Source: Alphaproteobacteria bacterium (lineage in GTDB: Bacteria > Pseudomonadota > Alphaproteobacteria > Caulobacterales > Caulobacteraceae). From it: 64,000 nt of DNA. The position numbers were made by a program, and so were the translations under genes. The stretch lies in NCBI GenBank assembly GCA_018821435.1, contig JAHJME010000017.1, positions 1-64,000 on the forward strand, given 5' to 3'. Positions within the stretch are counted from its first letter, which is position 1. Every line of letters starts with the position of its first letter. Shown here piece after piece: positions 1-8,391 of the stretch. The notes below the pieces were generated by a model. The model was given only the letters and a program-made list of their open reading frames with translations. It was not told where the DNA came from and ran no database searches.

Positions 1-43
1 CCCTCCACCGCGTTCCGCGGTCCCCCTCCCCCAAAGGGGGAGG
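1..43. repeat. dispersed palindromic intergenic repeat, copy A (possibly cut by window start)
   Basis: A short element with a run of C-rich then G-rich sequence (CCCTCCCCC-aaa-GGGGGAGG) that can form a hairpin. A nearly identical copy lies at 27551-27593, differing by a few bases in the CCGCGTTCCGCGG part and in the loop. Both copies sit just upstream of genes in intergenic DNA. The left border of this copy may lie outside the window. Its function is not evident; it resembles REP-like elements. Confidence 0.7.
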
Positions 44-98
44 AACTGTTCACCGTTACGCCTTCGCGGCCAGCGACTGCGGCGGCCTGCGCCTGGGC

Positions 99-758
99 GT
101 GCGAGGGACCGAGGTGGTCATGCGGTGCTCCGGCGCGCTGTGGCTGGCGGCCGAGCGGATGCTGATCGTGGCCGACCTGCACCTGGAGAAGGGATCGTCC
201 TACGCCGCGCGCGGCCAGATGCTGCCGCCCTACGACACCCGCGAGACGCTACGGCGTCTGGAGGCGGAGATCGCGGCGTTGGCCCCTGACTCCGTCGTGC
301 TGCTGGGCGACACCTTCCACGACCGCAGGAGCGAGGGGCGGCTGGCGGCGGACGACGCGGACCGGCTCCGGGCGCTGGCGGTGGGGCGGCGGCTGATCTG
401 GGTGGTGGGCAACCACGACGCCGACGGGCCACAGGCGCTGCCGGGCGAGACGGCGGACGAGATTTCCGTCGCGGGCCTGGTCCTGCGCCACGAGCCGCAG
501 ACCGGCGCGCAACCCGGCGAGGTCGCGGGCCACCTGCACCCGGCGGCGAAGGTGAAGGCGCCGCGCGGGACCGTCCGGCGGCGCTGCTTCGTCACAGACG
601 GCGAGCGGGTGATCCTGCCGGCGTTCGGCGCCTATGCCGGCGGGCTGAACGTGCGCGACGTGGCGTTCGCCGGCATGTTCGTCCGGCCGCCGCTGATGGG
701 CGCGCTGGGCGCGGAACGCGTGCGCGCGATCGGCTGGCGGCAGGTGGCGGGGGATTGA
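99..758 (+). CDS. pdeM: ligase-associated DNA damage response endonuclease PdeM (metallophosphoesterase)
   Basis: A calcineurin-like metallophosphoesterase of 219 residues. The metal-binding motifs are visible in order: VADLHLEKG near residue 25 (DxH), LLGDTFHD near 68 (GD), VGNHDAD near 101 (GNHD) and AGHLHPA near 143 (GHLH). This set and length match PdeM, which is usually encoded with an Lhr-type helicase and a DNA ligase; those partners would lie left of the window and are not seen. The first in-frame start is GTG at 99; ATG at 120 is an alternative and keeps all motifs. The nuclease role is inferred from the family. Confidence 0.85.
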   Translation: MRGTEVVMRCSGALWLAAERMLIVADLHLEKGSSYAARGQMLPPYDTRETLRRLEAEIAALAPDSVVLLGDTFHDRRSEGRLAADDADRLRALAVGRRLIWVVGNHDADGPQALPGETADEISVAGLVLRHEPQTGAQPGEVAGHLHPAAKVKAPRGTVRRRCFVTDGERVILPAFGAYAGGLNVRDVAFAGMFVRPPLMGALGAERVRAIGWRQVAGD

Positions 759-814
759 GGCGACAGAAGCGCCTTCACAAAACTGTCACGCAAATTTCGT
801 AAACTGCCGCCTAG

Positions 815-1462
815 ATGATGATGTGGGTCCTTGGCCTTCTGGCCGCTCTCGGACTAGCGCGCGCCGCCCAGGTGCTGGCCGCCCGCTACAGGCTCAATCG
901 GCTTCAGATCTATGGCTTTCCCGACCATCTGCAGAAGCGGGTGGCGAAGACCTACCCACACCTCACGCCGGATGAGCGTAGCGTGGTCATCGAGGGGCTG
1001 CGGCAGTTCTTCGCCGTGTCGATCCAGGCGCGCGGCCGCCGGGTGGCGATGCCCAGCCAGGCCGTGGACGAGGCCTGGCACGAGTTCATCCTTTCGACCC
1101 GCGCCTACCGCCGGTTTTGCCTGCGGATCGTCGGGCGTTTCCTGCACCACACGCCCGCCGAGGCCATGCGCTCGCCCAGAGACGCCCAGGACGGCATCCG
1201 CCGCGCTTGGGCGATCGCTTGCCGGCAGGAGGGGATCGACCCGCGCAAACCGAACCGGTTGCCCCTGCTATTCGCCTTGGATAGCCGGCTGAAGATCCCA
1301 GGCGGTTTCGTCTACAGCCTTAACTGCGGGCTGGGCGCGGCGATGGCGGGCACGTTCTGCGCCGGCCACATCGGCTGCTCGAGCGGAGGCGGATGCGCCG
1401 GCGACAGCGGCGGCGACGGCGATGGAAGCGGAGACGGCGGCGGCGGCTGCGGCGGGGATTAG
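815..1462 (+). CDS. glycine-rich domain-containing protein
   Basis: A 215-residue protein. A hydrophobic N-terminal segment (about 1-17) is followed by a helical core carrying the motif VDEAWHEFIL near residue 87, which is typical of bacterial proteins annotated as glycine-rich domain proteins. The C-terminal 30 residues are almost only Gly, Asp, Ser and Cys, with a CSSGGGCAGD start and a GGGGCGGD end. Three ATG codons stand in tandem at 815-823, so the exact start is uncertain. The stop codon TAG overlaps the stop of the convergent lipoprotein gene by four bases (1459-1462). Function is unknown. Confidence 0.75.
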   Translation: MMMWVLGLLAALGLARAAQVLAARYRLNRLQIYGFPDHLQKRVAKTYPHLTPDERSVVIEGLRQFFAVSIQARGRRVAMPSQAVDEAWHEFILSTRAYRRFCLRIVGRFLHHTPAEAMRSPRDAQDGIRRAWAIACRQEGIDPRKPNRLPLLFALDSRLKIPGGFVYSLNCGLGAAMAGTFCAGHIGCSSGGGCAGDSGGDGDGSGDGGGGCGGD

Positions 1463-1875
1463 GGTCGGTGCGGCCTAGCCGACGCCGCGTCCTCCGCTCG
1501 GACTTCTGTCTCCAATTGCTGAGCGTGCTTTACCAGCGCCGCCGGCATCCCCTGCTCTTCCGCGAGCGGCTTTGCCCAAGGGTTCAGGCCGATACAGTGG
1601 CCGCTGAGATTGCCGCACTGACGGAGTTCGCCGGTGGCGCTGTCCAGGACGACGATGACCTGTTCGTCGTCGTCAAAGGTCGCAGCGGCCGGATCGGCGG
1701 CGGGTGTCGCCGGGCGGACAAGCTGGCTCCACATTTGACCCGGCGCGTAGATGCCGACGCCGACGTAGCGGCCGCGCGGGCCGCTGGCGGCGACAGACGC
1801 ACCTTCATTCGCCTTCTGGCAGCCGCCGAGGCAGAGCGCGGCGGACACCGCCGCGCTTAGGAGAAAGGCCTTCAT
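1459..1875 (-). CDS. putative lipoprotein of unknown function
   Basis: About 138 residues. The start at 1875 gives a signal peptide MKAFLLSAAVSAALCLGGC with the lipobox LGGC, so the protein is predicted to be lipid-anchored in the envelope. An upstream in-frame ATG at 1893 would add six residues and weaken the signal peptide. The mature part has no domain I recognise; it carries two cysteines in CGNLSGHC, which could form a disulfide. The gene converges on the glycine-rich protein gene and the two stop codons share TTAG at 1459-1462. Confidence 0.6.
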   Translation of the reverse strand: MKAFLLSAAVSAALCLGGCQKANEGASVAASGPRGRYVGVGIYAPGQMWSQLVRPATPAADPAAATFDDDEQVIVVLDSATGELRQCGNLSGHCIGLNPWAKPLAEEQGMPAALVKHAQQLETEVRAEDAASARPHRP

Positions 1876-2028
1876 GCGCACCCTTTCGATCACGGACCCG
1901 TGATCTCACGCGCACTTTATGGCCAAGCTTTGGCGATGGCCTTCATTGGCGACCACGGCGTCTATTGGCGGCGGGACACGTAAGTACGCCACTCCCCCGC
2001 CCCGGGTGGAGACGTCCGGAGTCCCCCC

Positions 2029-2589
2029 ATGACCCAATCCCGCAATCGCCTGTTCGCCGCATCGCTGATCGCGCTGTCGCTGAGCGGCGCCCCCGCCGCC
2101 TTCGCCCAGATGCCGATGAAGACCCCGATGGTCGGGGGCGCGGCGATGTACCCGACCAAGACCATCGTCGAGAACGCGGTGAACTCGAAGGATCACACCA
2201 CCCTGGTCGCCGCGGTGAAGGCCGCCGGCCTGGTGGAGACCCTGTCCAGCCCCGGCCCCTTCACGGTCTTCGCCCCGACCAATGAAGCGTTCGGCAAGCT
2301 GCCGGCCGGCACGGTCGACACCCTGGTGAAGCCCGAGAACAAGGCGATGCTGACCAAGATCCTCACCTACCATGTGGTGGCGGGCAAGCATTCCGGCGCG
2401 GAGCTGATGGCCATGGCCAAGAGCGGCAAGACGCTGACCACCGTGCAGGGCGAAACGCTGGCGGTGTCGGTGAAGGACAAGCACGTCGTCCTGACGGACG
2501 CCAAGGGCGGGATGTCGATGGTGACCATCGCCGACGTCAATCAGTCCAATGGCGTGATCCACGTCGTCGACACCGTGCTGATGCCGTAG
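2029..2589 (+). CDS. fasciclin (FAS1) domain secreted protein
   Basis: A 186-residue protein with a signal peptide ending in AFA (about residue 26) and one FAS1 domain over roughly residues 45-186. Diagnostic segments are LVAAVKAAGLVETL, GPFTVFAPTNEAF, LTYHVV and the closing NGVIHVVDTVLMP. Single-domain FAS1 proteins are secreted or periplasmic and are linked to adhesion or envelope functions; the ligand cannot be read from sequence. A perfect 9-bp hairpin follows the stop codon. Confidence 0.9.
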   Translation: MTQSRNRLFAASLIALSLSGAPAAFAQMPMKTPMVGGAAMYPTKTIVENAVNSKDHTTLVAAVKAAGLVETLSSPGPFTVFAPTNEAFGKLPAGTVDTLVKPENKAMLTKILTYHVVAGKHSGAELMAMAKSGKTLTTVQGETLAVSVKDKHVVLTDAKGGMSMVTIADVNQSNGVIHVVDTVLMP

Positions 2590-2598
2590 CGCAACCGA

Positions 2599-2622
2599 CC
2601 CCGGGCGCGCTGTCGCCCGGGG
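2599..2622. terminator. perfect GC hairpin between convergent genes
   Basis: CCCCGGGCG, a 6-base loop, then CGCCCGGGG. It lies 9 bp after the fasciclin gene stop and before the 3' end of the convergent gene. There is no T-run, so it may be an RNA-stabilising hairpin or a weak bidirectional terminator rather than a classical intrinsic terminator. Confidence 0.45.
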
Positions 2623-2632
2623 ACCTCGGCCG

Positions 2633-3085
2633 TCAGCGACGCGGCGGGTGGGCGCACTCGCGGGCGTCGAGGGCGTCCAGGGTGGCGACCATCTCGTCGG
2701 CCAGCGGCTTGGCGCGGGGCTCGGTGGCGATGGGCTGGGACTTGGCGAGCGCGCCCTTCACCTGGCGAAGCTGCTTGCACTCCTGCATCCAGCCGCGAAG
2801 CGTGATCTCGCGCTTCTGGTTCTCGGTCTGGAACCGACCGCAGAACTGCGGGAGCATCTGGCCCCAGTACGGGAACTGGAAGCCCTGGGAGATGATGGTC
2901 CTGGTCGTGCCGATGCAGGCCGCATCGACCGCGGCATTGTCGTTGGTCTTCACCGCGGCCACGACCCGCTCGGCGTGATCGGCCCAGGCCTTCCAGCCGC
3001 TGACCTGATCGGCCTGCGCCGCCGTCGAACCGCAGAGCATCGAGGCCGCCGCGGCCACCGCCAGAACCTTACGCATCGTCGTCAT
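2633..3085 (-). CDS. conserved hypothetical secreted protein
   Basis: About 150 residues. Three close ATG codons (3091, 3085, 3076) could be the start. A GGGG tract nine bases upstream of 3076 favours MRKVLAVAAAASMLCGSTAA; 3085 is given as a compromise. All give a signal peptide cleaved near AQA-DQ. The mature chain contains cysteines in AACIG, QFCGRF, QECKQL and ARECAH and no recognised domain. It converges on the fasciclin gene with a hairpin between them. Function unknown. Confidence 0.6.
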   Translation of the reverse strand: MTTMRKVLAVAAAASMLCGSTAAQADQVSGWKAWADHAERVVAAVKTNDNAAVDAACIGTTRTIISQGFQFPYWGQMLPQFCGRFQTENQKREITLRGWMQECKQLRQVKGALAKSQPIATEPRAKPLADEMVATLDALDARECAHPPRR

Positions 3086-3164
3086 CCCCATGTCGCGAGC
3101 GCCGTGCGCCGCGGGGTCGGCGTAGCAGGCCCCATTCGCCGCGCGGCTCACCCGAATGGGGGTG

Positions 3165-3752
3165 TCAGATCAGCGGGAAGTGCGGGGCGCTGTCCTTGGG
3201 CGACTTGCCCAGGTGGCGGGGGTCGTCGGTGATCTCGACCTTGCGACGGAAGGGGACGAAGCCGGAGCGCATGTAGAAGCTGACGGCGCCCTGGGCGTCG
3301 AGGGTGCAGGTGTGGACCCAGAAGCGGTCGATCGGGCGGGACCACGCCAGGTCCTGCGCCTGGTTCATCAGCCAGCGTCCGGCGCCCGTTCCGACCAGGC
3401 CGGGCGACAGGCCGAAGAAGGCCAGTTCGCAGTCGCCGGGCTCGCGGAAATCCAGCTCCAGTATGCCGACACCGTCCGGCGCCTCCAGCCGATAGACCTC
3501 GACCAGCGGGTCGCGGACGATGGCCAGCAGGTCGGCCTCGCTCAGCGCCAGGCGCATGAACCACAGCCAGTCGCGGCCGACCGCGCGGTAGAGGTCGAGG
3601 TACTCCTCCGCGCTCACGTTTTCGAGACGGACAAGCCGCGCGCCGGCGGGAGCCTCGACGGCACGGATCGGCGGCCGGGCGAACATCTGCAGCGAGGTTT
3701 CGACGGTGACGATCTTGTGCGGATCGACGTCGTGATAGCCATCGGACAGCAT
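3165..3752 (-). CDS. GNAT family N-acetyltransferase
   Basis: 195 residues from ATG 3752. The GNAT fold is indicated by GVGILELDFREPGDCELAFFGLSP (beta4 and the bulge region), followed by LVGTGAGRWLMNQAQDLA, which matches the acetyl-CoA pyrophosphate-binding Q/RxxGxG/A loop and helix, and WVHTCTLDAQGAVSFYMRSGF, the typical motif B end. It is expected to be a cytoplasmic acyl transfer enzyme using acetyl-CoA; the acceptor is unknown. The reading frame is open upstream of 3752, but that part has the composition of a shadow frame and overlaps the neighbouring real gene. Confidence 0.85.
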   Translation of the reverse strand: MLSDGYHDVDPHKIVTVETSLQMFARPPIRAVEAPAGARLVRLENVSAEEYLDLYRAVGRDWLWFMRLALSEADLLAIVRDPLVEVYRLEAPDGVGILELDFREPGDCELAFFGLSPGLVGTGAGRWLMNQAQDLAWSRPIDRFWVHTCTLDAQGAVSFYMRSGFVPFRRKVEITDDPRHLGKSPKDSAPHFPLI

Positions 3753-3814
3753 GGTTTCGGCCCCTCTCCTGAAGCGCGGGAGGTGGAGCGGAGCGGCCGG
3801 CGTTGTCAACGGGG

Positions 3815-4939
3815 TCAGGCGGCCAGGTACATGGTCGGCTGGGCCAGGCCGGTCTCGAAGTCCTGCAGCAGGTCGAGCACATCGTCGGACTTGGCGCGGA
3901 ACGAGGCGCCGGGCGGGAAGCGGTAGCGCCAGAAGCTGGCGATGTGGGAGATCATGCCCACCCGCTCGCCCAGTTCCAGGAACATGGCCGGCGCGCTCAG
4001 CAGGAAGTCGCGGAAGGCCACGGCGTCGCCGGCCTGGGTGAGCTTGGCGAACGCCTCGTCGTACACCTGCAGCGTCTGGGCCACGTCGCGGCAGCGCCGC
4101 TGGATGGTGACCTGCAGCCGGCTGCGCGAGGAGTGCACGAAGGCGTTGAGTTCGTGGCTGGTGCTGTCGGCGAGTTCCAGCTTGCCGATTTCGGTAATCA
4201 CCTGGCGGAGCGAGATCATCAGGTCGCTGAGCGCCCACTTGTAATAGAGGAAGCCCTTCCAGCTGAAGATGCCCTCGCGGTACGCCTCGCCTTCCAGCCG
4301 CAGCGTCAGGCGCAGGGGCTCGAGGCGGTCGTCCATGTCCGAGGCCAGCAGCATCTCGACCAGCTTGACGGTGCTGCCCTCGGAGACCGCCTGGCCAGCG
4401 TAGGCCAGCTGGATCAGCTTGCCGATCTCGACCTGGACGAAGCGGCGCATCTGTTCGCGGTCGCTGGCCGAGATGGTGAAGTAGCAGTCGGCGGGGCGGA
4501 AGTTCTTCCGCCGCAGGTGCTCGCGCAGCAGGAACGGGTCGAAGGACGGCAGTTCCGACAGGCATTCCAGCATCGAGCGGTCGCGGTGGAAGTTCTCCTC
4601 GGTGTCGGAGATCTCCTCGACCAGATCGAGCCAGCCCTTCTCGCCCACCAGGAACGAGGCGCCGCCGGCGCCCAGGTTCCGCGGATCGAAGGGGATGATC
4701 ACCTTGGTCGCCGTGCCCCGCTGGCCGCCCAGCAGTTCGGGATCGTCGGCGCGGAGGCGGTGCTTCAGCACCAAGCCACGGTTCAGCAGCGGCGATTTGA
4801 AGAAGGGCGAGGCGGCGTGCTCGGGCGTGGCGCCGTGACTGTGCATCACGGACGCCAGGTTCAGGACGCGCGTGGTCGACGCGGTCTTGTTGAGCGCCGT
4901 CAGGCTTCGGTACGGCTTGTGGACGTGCTTCTGCTTCAC
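3815..4939 (-). CDS. conserved hypothetical protein, 374 aa
   Basis: A soluble protein without signal peptide or membrane segment, starting at GTG 4939. It is rich in predicted helices (for example the stretch around LEPLRLTLRLEGEAYREGIF, and the region with VQVEIGKLIQLAYAG). I do not recognise the family. It lies 62 bp upstream of, and in the same direction as, the acetyltransferase gene, so the two may be co-transcribed. Codon use and third-position GC bias are typical of a real gene in this genome. Confidence 0.65.
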   Translation of the reverse strand: MKQKHVHKPYRSLTALNKTASTTRVLNLASVMHSHGATPEHAASPFFKSPLLNRGLVLKHRLRADDPELLGGQRGTATKVIIPFDPRNLGAGGASFLVGEKGWLDLVEEISDTEENFHRDRSMLECLSELPSFDPFLLREHLRRKNFRPADCYFTISASDREQMRRFVQVEIGKLIQLAYAGQAVSEGSTVKLVEMLLASDMDDRLEPLRLTLRLEGEAYREGIFSWKGFLYYKWALSDLMISLRQVITEIGKLELADSTSHELNAFVHSSRSRLQVTIQRRCRDVAQTLQVYDEAFAKLTQAGDAVAFRDFLLSAPAMFLELGERVGMISHIASFWRYRFPPGASFRAKSDDVLDLLQDFETGLAQPTMYLAA

Positions 4940-5252
4940 GGGTCAGCCCAGGCGCTCGGACCTTCTGATCCGGGGGCAGTTTGCGGCATGTTGGTTGAAG
5001 TTCCGTGAAAGATCCGGAGCCTTAAGTCTGAGAAGTCGTGAGAATTCCCACTTTTAATGACCCTTAGTTGCTGCACTTCGCGAATACGTTGAGCGGGCGG
5101 CGGCCACGCTCAATATGAGTGGGCTAGCTCTGCCGTGAGGCGAGTCCGCGGGCCGAATGCAACCGCCGAGGCGTAGCCCTTGCAACCGCCCGCCGGTAAT
5201 CGACGGCTAACCTTGAGCTTGGGCCCCGTGTGTGTGCCCGGAGATCCGACGT
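4940..5252. other. intergenic region, divergent promoters
   Basis: 313 bp between two divergent genes. It is less GC-rich in its first half. I see no coding sequence or clear repeat. It must hold the promoters of the 374-aa hypothetical gene (minus) and the PEP-CTERM gene (plus). A GGAGA ribosome binding site at 5240-5244 belongs to the latter. Confidence 0.5.
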
Positions 5253-6206
5253 ATGCGTAATGTCCTGCTTGCCGCCGCCGCCGTTTTCGCGATGGCCGTG
5301 CCCGCCGTCGCCAGCGCTGACACCGCGGCCGACTACAACCTGTTCGTCCTGAAGGACATGACGTACCGCGGCAGCGACACCGAGGGCCGCGTGGCCGTCG
5401 GCGGCAACGCCAACCTGACCGGCTACTCGGTGGGCGACAAGGCCAACGCGAGCGACGTCAACCTGGTGGTGGGCGGCAACCTCACGACCAACGGCGGCTC
5501 GGTGAAGGGCAAGGCGATCGTCGGCGGCACGGTCTCGACCACGTCTTATGACGCCAGCGGCATCCAGCCCTCCGGCACGCCGGTTCCGGTGAACTTCGTG
5601 TCGGAAGGCGCCCGCCTGACGGCGCTGTCGGCGTTCCTGGACACCTACGCCAACACCGGCACGGTGGATTCGGTCTGCTACGGCGCGCCGGGTACGAACG
5701 GCTGCCAGGTGACGTTCAACGCCACGAAGGCCGGCCTGAACGTCTTCGACATCGACACGCTGCTGCTGTCGGACACCAACACCATCAACATCAACCTGGG
5801 CGCAGGCTCGACTGTGCTGATCAACGTCAGCGGGACGAATGTGCGGCTGGACGGCGGCATGGCGCTGAACGGCGGCAATACCGGCCAGGTGCTGTTCAAC
5901 TTCCACGACGCCACCAGCTTCGTGGTCGGCAACATGGATCTGCGCGGCTCGGCCCTGGCGCCGACGGCGGTCTATTCCGGCGGCGGCGGCGTGATCAACG
6001 GCCAGCTCATCGTCGACAGCTTCACGGGCGACACCTGGGGCGGCATCGGCGGCACTCAGATCAACAAGACCAAGTTCGTCGGCGACCTGCTGACCATCAG
6101 CCCGCCGCCGGTGCCGGAACCGGCCACCTGGGCGCTGATGATCACCGGCTTCGGCATGGCCGGCGCGATGCTGCGCCGCCGCCGGAGCGCGCTGGCGACC
6201 GCCTAA
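5253..6206 (+). CDS. choice-of-anchor A family protein with PEPxxWA-CTERM sorting signal
   Basis: 317 residues from ATG 5253, which has GGAGA eight bases upstream. A signal peptide ends at VASA. The following YNLFVLKDMTYRGSDTEGRV and repeated gly/asn-rich beta strands match the choice-of-anchor A domain of exported surface proteins. The C-terminus is VPEPATWALMITGF, a hydrophobic helix, then RRRR: a textbook PEPxxWA-CTERM signal, recognised by an exosortase and linked to exopolysaccharide-producing bacteria. The protein is therefore expected on the cell surface. The exosortase is not in this window. Confidence 0.9.
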   Translation: MRNVLLAAAAVFAMAVPAVASADTAADYNLFVLKDMTYRGSDTEGRVAVGGNANLTGYSVGDKANASDVNLVVGGNLTTNGGSVKGKAIVGGTVSTTSYDASGIQPSGTPVPVNFVSEGARLTALSAFLDTYANTGTVDSVCYGAPGTNGCQVTFNATKAGLNVFDIDTLLLSDTNTININLGAGSTVLINVSGTNVRLDGGMALNGGNTGQVLFNFHDATSFVVGNMDLRGSALAPTAVYSGGGGVINGQLIVDSFTGDTWGGIGGTQINKTKFVGDLLTISPPPVPEPATWALMITGFGMAGAMLRRRRSALATA

Positions 6207-6305
6207 ACCCCGCGTCTCTTCCTCGCCATTCGTCGGGCGCGCACGCAACCTCGCGGGCGCCTCGACGATTGAGCATGCGAGGGACCTGAGACGCGAGCGG
6301 TGGCG

Positions 6306-7169
6306 ATGCCGACTGACGATCCGAAGCGCGGCGAGCCGCCGAGTCCCCTTGCGGGCTTCCAGACCTATGCCGACGACACGCCTCGGGATTACGAGGCGGA
6401 CCACAGCGAACCCTGGCGGCAACCGGGCCGACGCTCGTGGGAGGTTGCGCCGGCCATGGACCCGGTCGCGCCGGACGAGGCCTATGCCGAACCCCCGCGT
6501 CGTGCGCTCTGGCCGAAGCTGGCGGTCGGCGTGGCGGTGCTGGCCGCTTTCGGCGGCGGCGTCCTCCTGGCGCGGAACGACGGGCCTGCGCCGGGCCCGC
6601 GACCGGCTTCGGAGGCGGCGGCCATGGCGGCCGCCGCGCCAATGAACGTCGAGCTGGCCGCCGTGACGCCCACGCCGCCCGCCCTGGCCGCCGACACTGG
6701 CAAGATGGAGGTGCTGCCGCCGGTTGGTGGGCGGGAGACCTCGTTGGTCCCGCGCGTGCCGGCGCTTCGCACAGCGCCGTCCGCCGCGCCCGAGATGCGC
6801 ACGCTTCCCATAGGGCCGGCTCCCGCGCCAATGGCCGCAAGCCCACCCGAGGCGGCCGAGGCGCCGATCCCCCGCGACGCCGTGGCCCTGGTCCCGCCGC
6901 CGGCGCGGGCGTCGTTCGACTGTCGTGACGCGCCGACCCGCGCCCGGGAGATGGTCTGCCGCGACGCGGGCCTGGCGGCCATGGATCGACGGATGAAGCA
7001 GGCCTACGCCATCGCGATGGCGTCGGGCGCGCCGCGCGAAGACCTGGAGGCCGACCAGGCGGACTGGCTCGATGTCCGCGAGGACGCGGCGAACCTGTCG
7101 CGACGCGCGGTCGCCGACATCTACCGCCAGCGGATCGACGAATTGGACGCGATGGCCGGACGGCGCTAG
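6306..7169 (+). CDS. membrane-anchored protein with C-terminal LprI-like domain
   Basis: About 287 residues (GTG at 6300 is an alternative start). Residues 1-68 are acidic and hydrophilic and lack a signal peptide; a single transmembrane helix follows (LAVGVAVLAAFGGGVLLA), then a long Ala/Pro-rich linker, and finally a domain at about 200-285 with FDCRDAPTRAREMVCRD and QADWLDVRED. This matches the lysozyme-inhibitor LprI-like domain (DUF1311), so the domain should be periplasmic. The first cysteine pair is present, but the usual second pair after the WLxxRD motif is missing. Its stop TAG shares CTAG with the convergent cupin gene. Confidence 0.75.
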   Translation: MPTDDPKRGEPPSPLAGFQTYADDTPRDYEADHSEPWRQPGRRSWEVAPAMDPVAPDEAYAEPPRRALWPKLAVGVAVLAAFGGGVLLARNDGPAPGPRPASEAAAMAAAAPMNVELAAVTPTPPALAADTGKMEVLPPVGGRETSLVPRVPALRTAPSAAPEMRTLPIGPAPAPMAASPPEAAEAPIPRDAVALVPPPARASFDCRDAPTRAREMVCRDAGLAAMDRRMKQAYAIAMASGAPREDLEADQADWLDVREDAANLSRRAVADIYRQRIDELDAMAGRR

Positions 7170-8386
7170 GCGCGCGCCACCGACCCGAACAGGTCGGCGA
7201 CGCTGGGCTGGGGTGACCCGGCCAGTTCCAGGAATCCGACCTCAACGAACCGCGCGGCGAGAGCGACACGCACCTCGTCGCCGATGTCGCCCGGCAGATC
7301 GCGCACGCGGAAGCTCTCGGTGTGCGCGATGAAGACCACGGCCTCCTGGGCGCCGCGGTGGATGTAGAGGTGGCCGCCCGGATAGGCGAAATCGATGGTC
7401 TCGGCGTTGGCGCCCAGGTGGCTGAACGCGTGGCCGGCATGGCGCAGCAGCGTGTCCAGGCCCAGCGCCGGCGGCTGGCTCGGCCGCGGCAGGGCGTCGA
7501 AGTCGCCGATGGCCCGAGACGAGCGCCGCTCCAGCGCGGCCTGCAGGAAGCCCGGCGCGCCGGCGGCGTTCAGCAGCTGGCCCACCGCGCCCACCACCGC
7601 CGGGACGAGCGGCTCGGCCGACAGGCCCTCCAGTTGGCCCGCGACCGTGGCGCGCAGCGGCCGGTTCATGTCGGACAGGTGATCCAGGGCGGCGATGATC
7701 GCGTCGCGCAGGGTCAGCGGCGTGAAGCCGATGGCCAGGTGCACGGACTCCGTGTCGGAATCCACCGTGTGGAAGGTTCCACGCGGCAGATACATCAGAT
7801 CGCCGGGCGCGAGGTCGACCACGTCGTGCGGGCCCAGGTCCGGCGGATTGCCGGAGACGCCCTTCCACGTGTTGAACAGCTGGGACGGCCGGTTGGCCAC
7901 ATACCAGCGCTTGGTCCCCTGAAGCTGGACGACGATGAGGTCGTGGTCGTCGTAGTGGACCGGCGCGCGCATGCCGCCACGGCTCCAGAACGCCGAGACC
8001 GTCACCGGCTGGTGGATCAGCATCTCCAGCGCGCGGGCCAGGGCGTCGACGTCCGGCGACAGCGGGCGCAGGTCGGGGAAGCGGACCGAGTAGTTGCGGG
8101 CATGGAAGGTGGCGATCCGCGCGCGGAAGTCGGCGGCGTCGGCGACGTCCTTCAGACTGGGCGGCGGGCCGGACGCGTTGGCGGAGTGATAGGTCAGGTC
8201 GGGCGCGAGGCGCACCGCGTCGGCCAGCAGGCCTTGCGGATCGGCGCCCAGCAGACCGGCGCGCGAGGCGCCGCCCTCGTGGCGCACCAGCCGAAAGCCG
8301 CCCGAAAGGGCCTCGCCCAGGAAGGTATCGACGGTGAGCGGCGCCAGGAATGCCCCGACCCGCCTCTGGGCGTCCTCCAGCACCAT
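7166..8386 (-). CDS. cupin-like JmjC-type (ROXY-like) oxygenase
   Basis: 406 residues from ATG 8386. A metal site typical of Fe(II)/2-oxoglutarate oxygenases is visible: PVHYDDHD near residue 175 (HxD) and the distal histidine in ESVHLAIGF near 242, with GDLMYLPRGTFHTV between them. The architecture resembles the bacterial ribosomal-oxygenase-like cupin 4 family, which hydroxylates protein side chains; the target here is unknown. It is the last gene of a minus-strand operon, 5 bp after the DUF3429 gene. Its stop overlaps that of the convergent LprI-domain gene at 7166-7169. Confidence 0.8.
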   Translation of the reverse strand: MVLEDAQRRVGAFLAPLTVDTFLGEALSGGFRLVRHEGGASRAGLLGADPQGLLADAVRLAPDLTYHSANASGPPPSLKDVADAADFRARIATFHARNYSVRFPDLRPLSPDVDALARALEMLIHQPVTVSAFWSRGGMRAPVHYDDHDLIVVQLQGTKRWYVANRPSQLFNTWKGVSGNPPDLGPHDVVDLAPGDLMYLPRGTFHTVDSDTESVHLAIGFTPLTLRDAIIAALDHLSDMNRPLRATVAGQLEGLSAEPLVPAVVGAVGQLLNAAGAPGFLQAALERRSSRAIGDFDALPRPSQPPALGLDTLLRHAGHAFSHLGANAETIDFAYPGGHLYIHRGAQEAVVFIAHTESFRVRDLPGDIGDEVRVALAARFVEVGFLELAGSPQPSVADLFGSVARA

Positions 8387-8391
8387 GGCCG

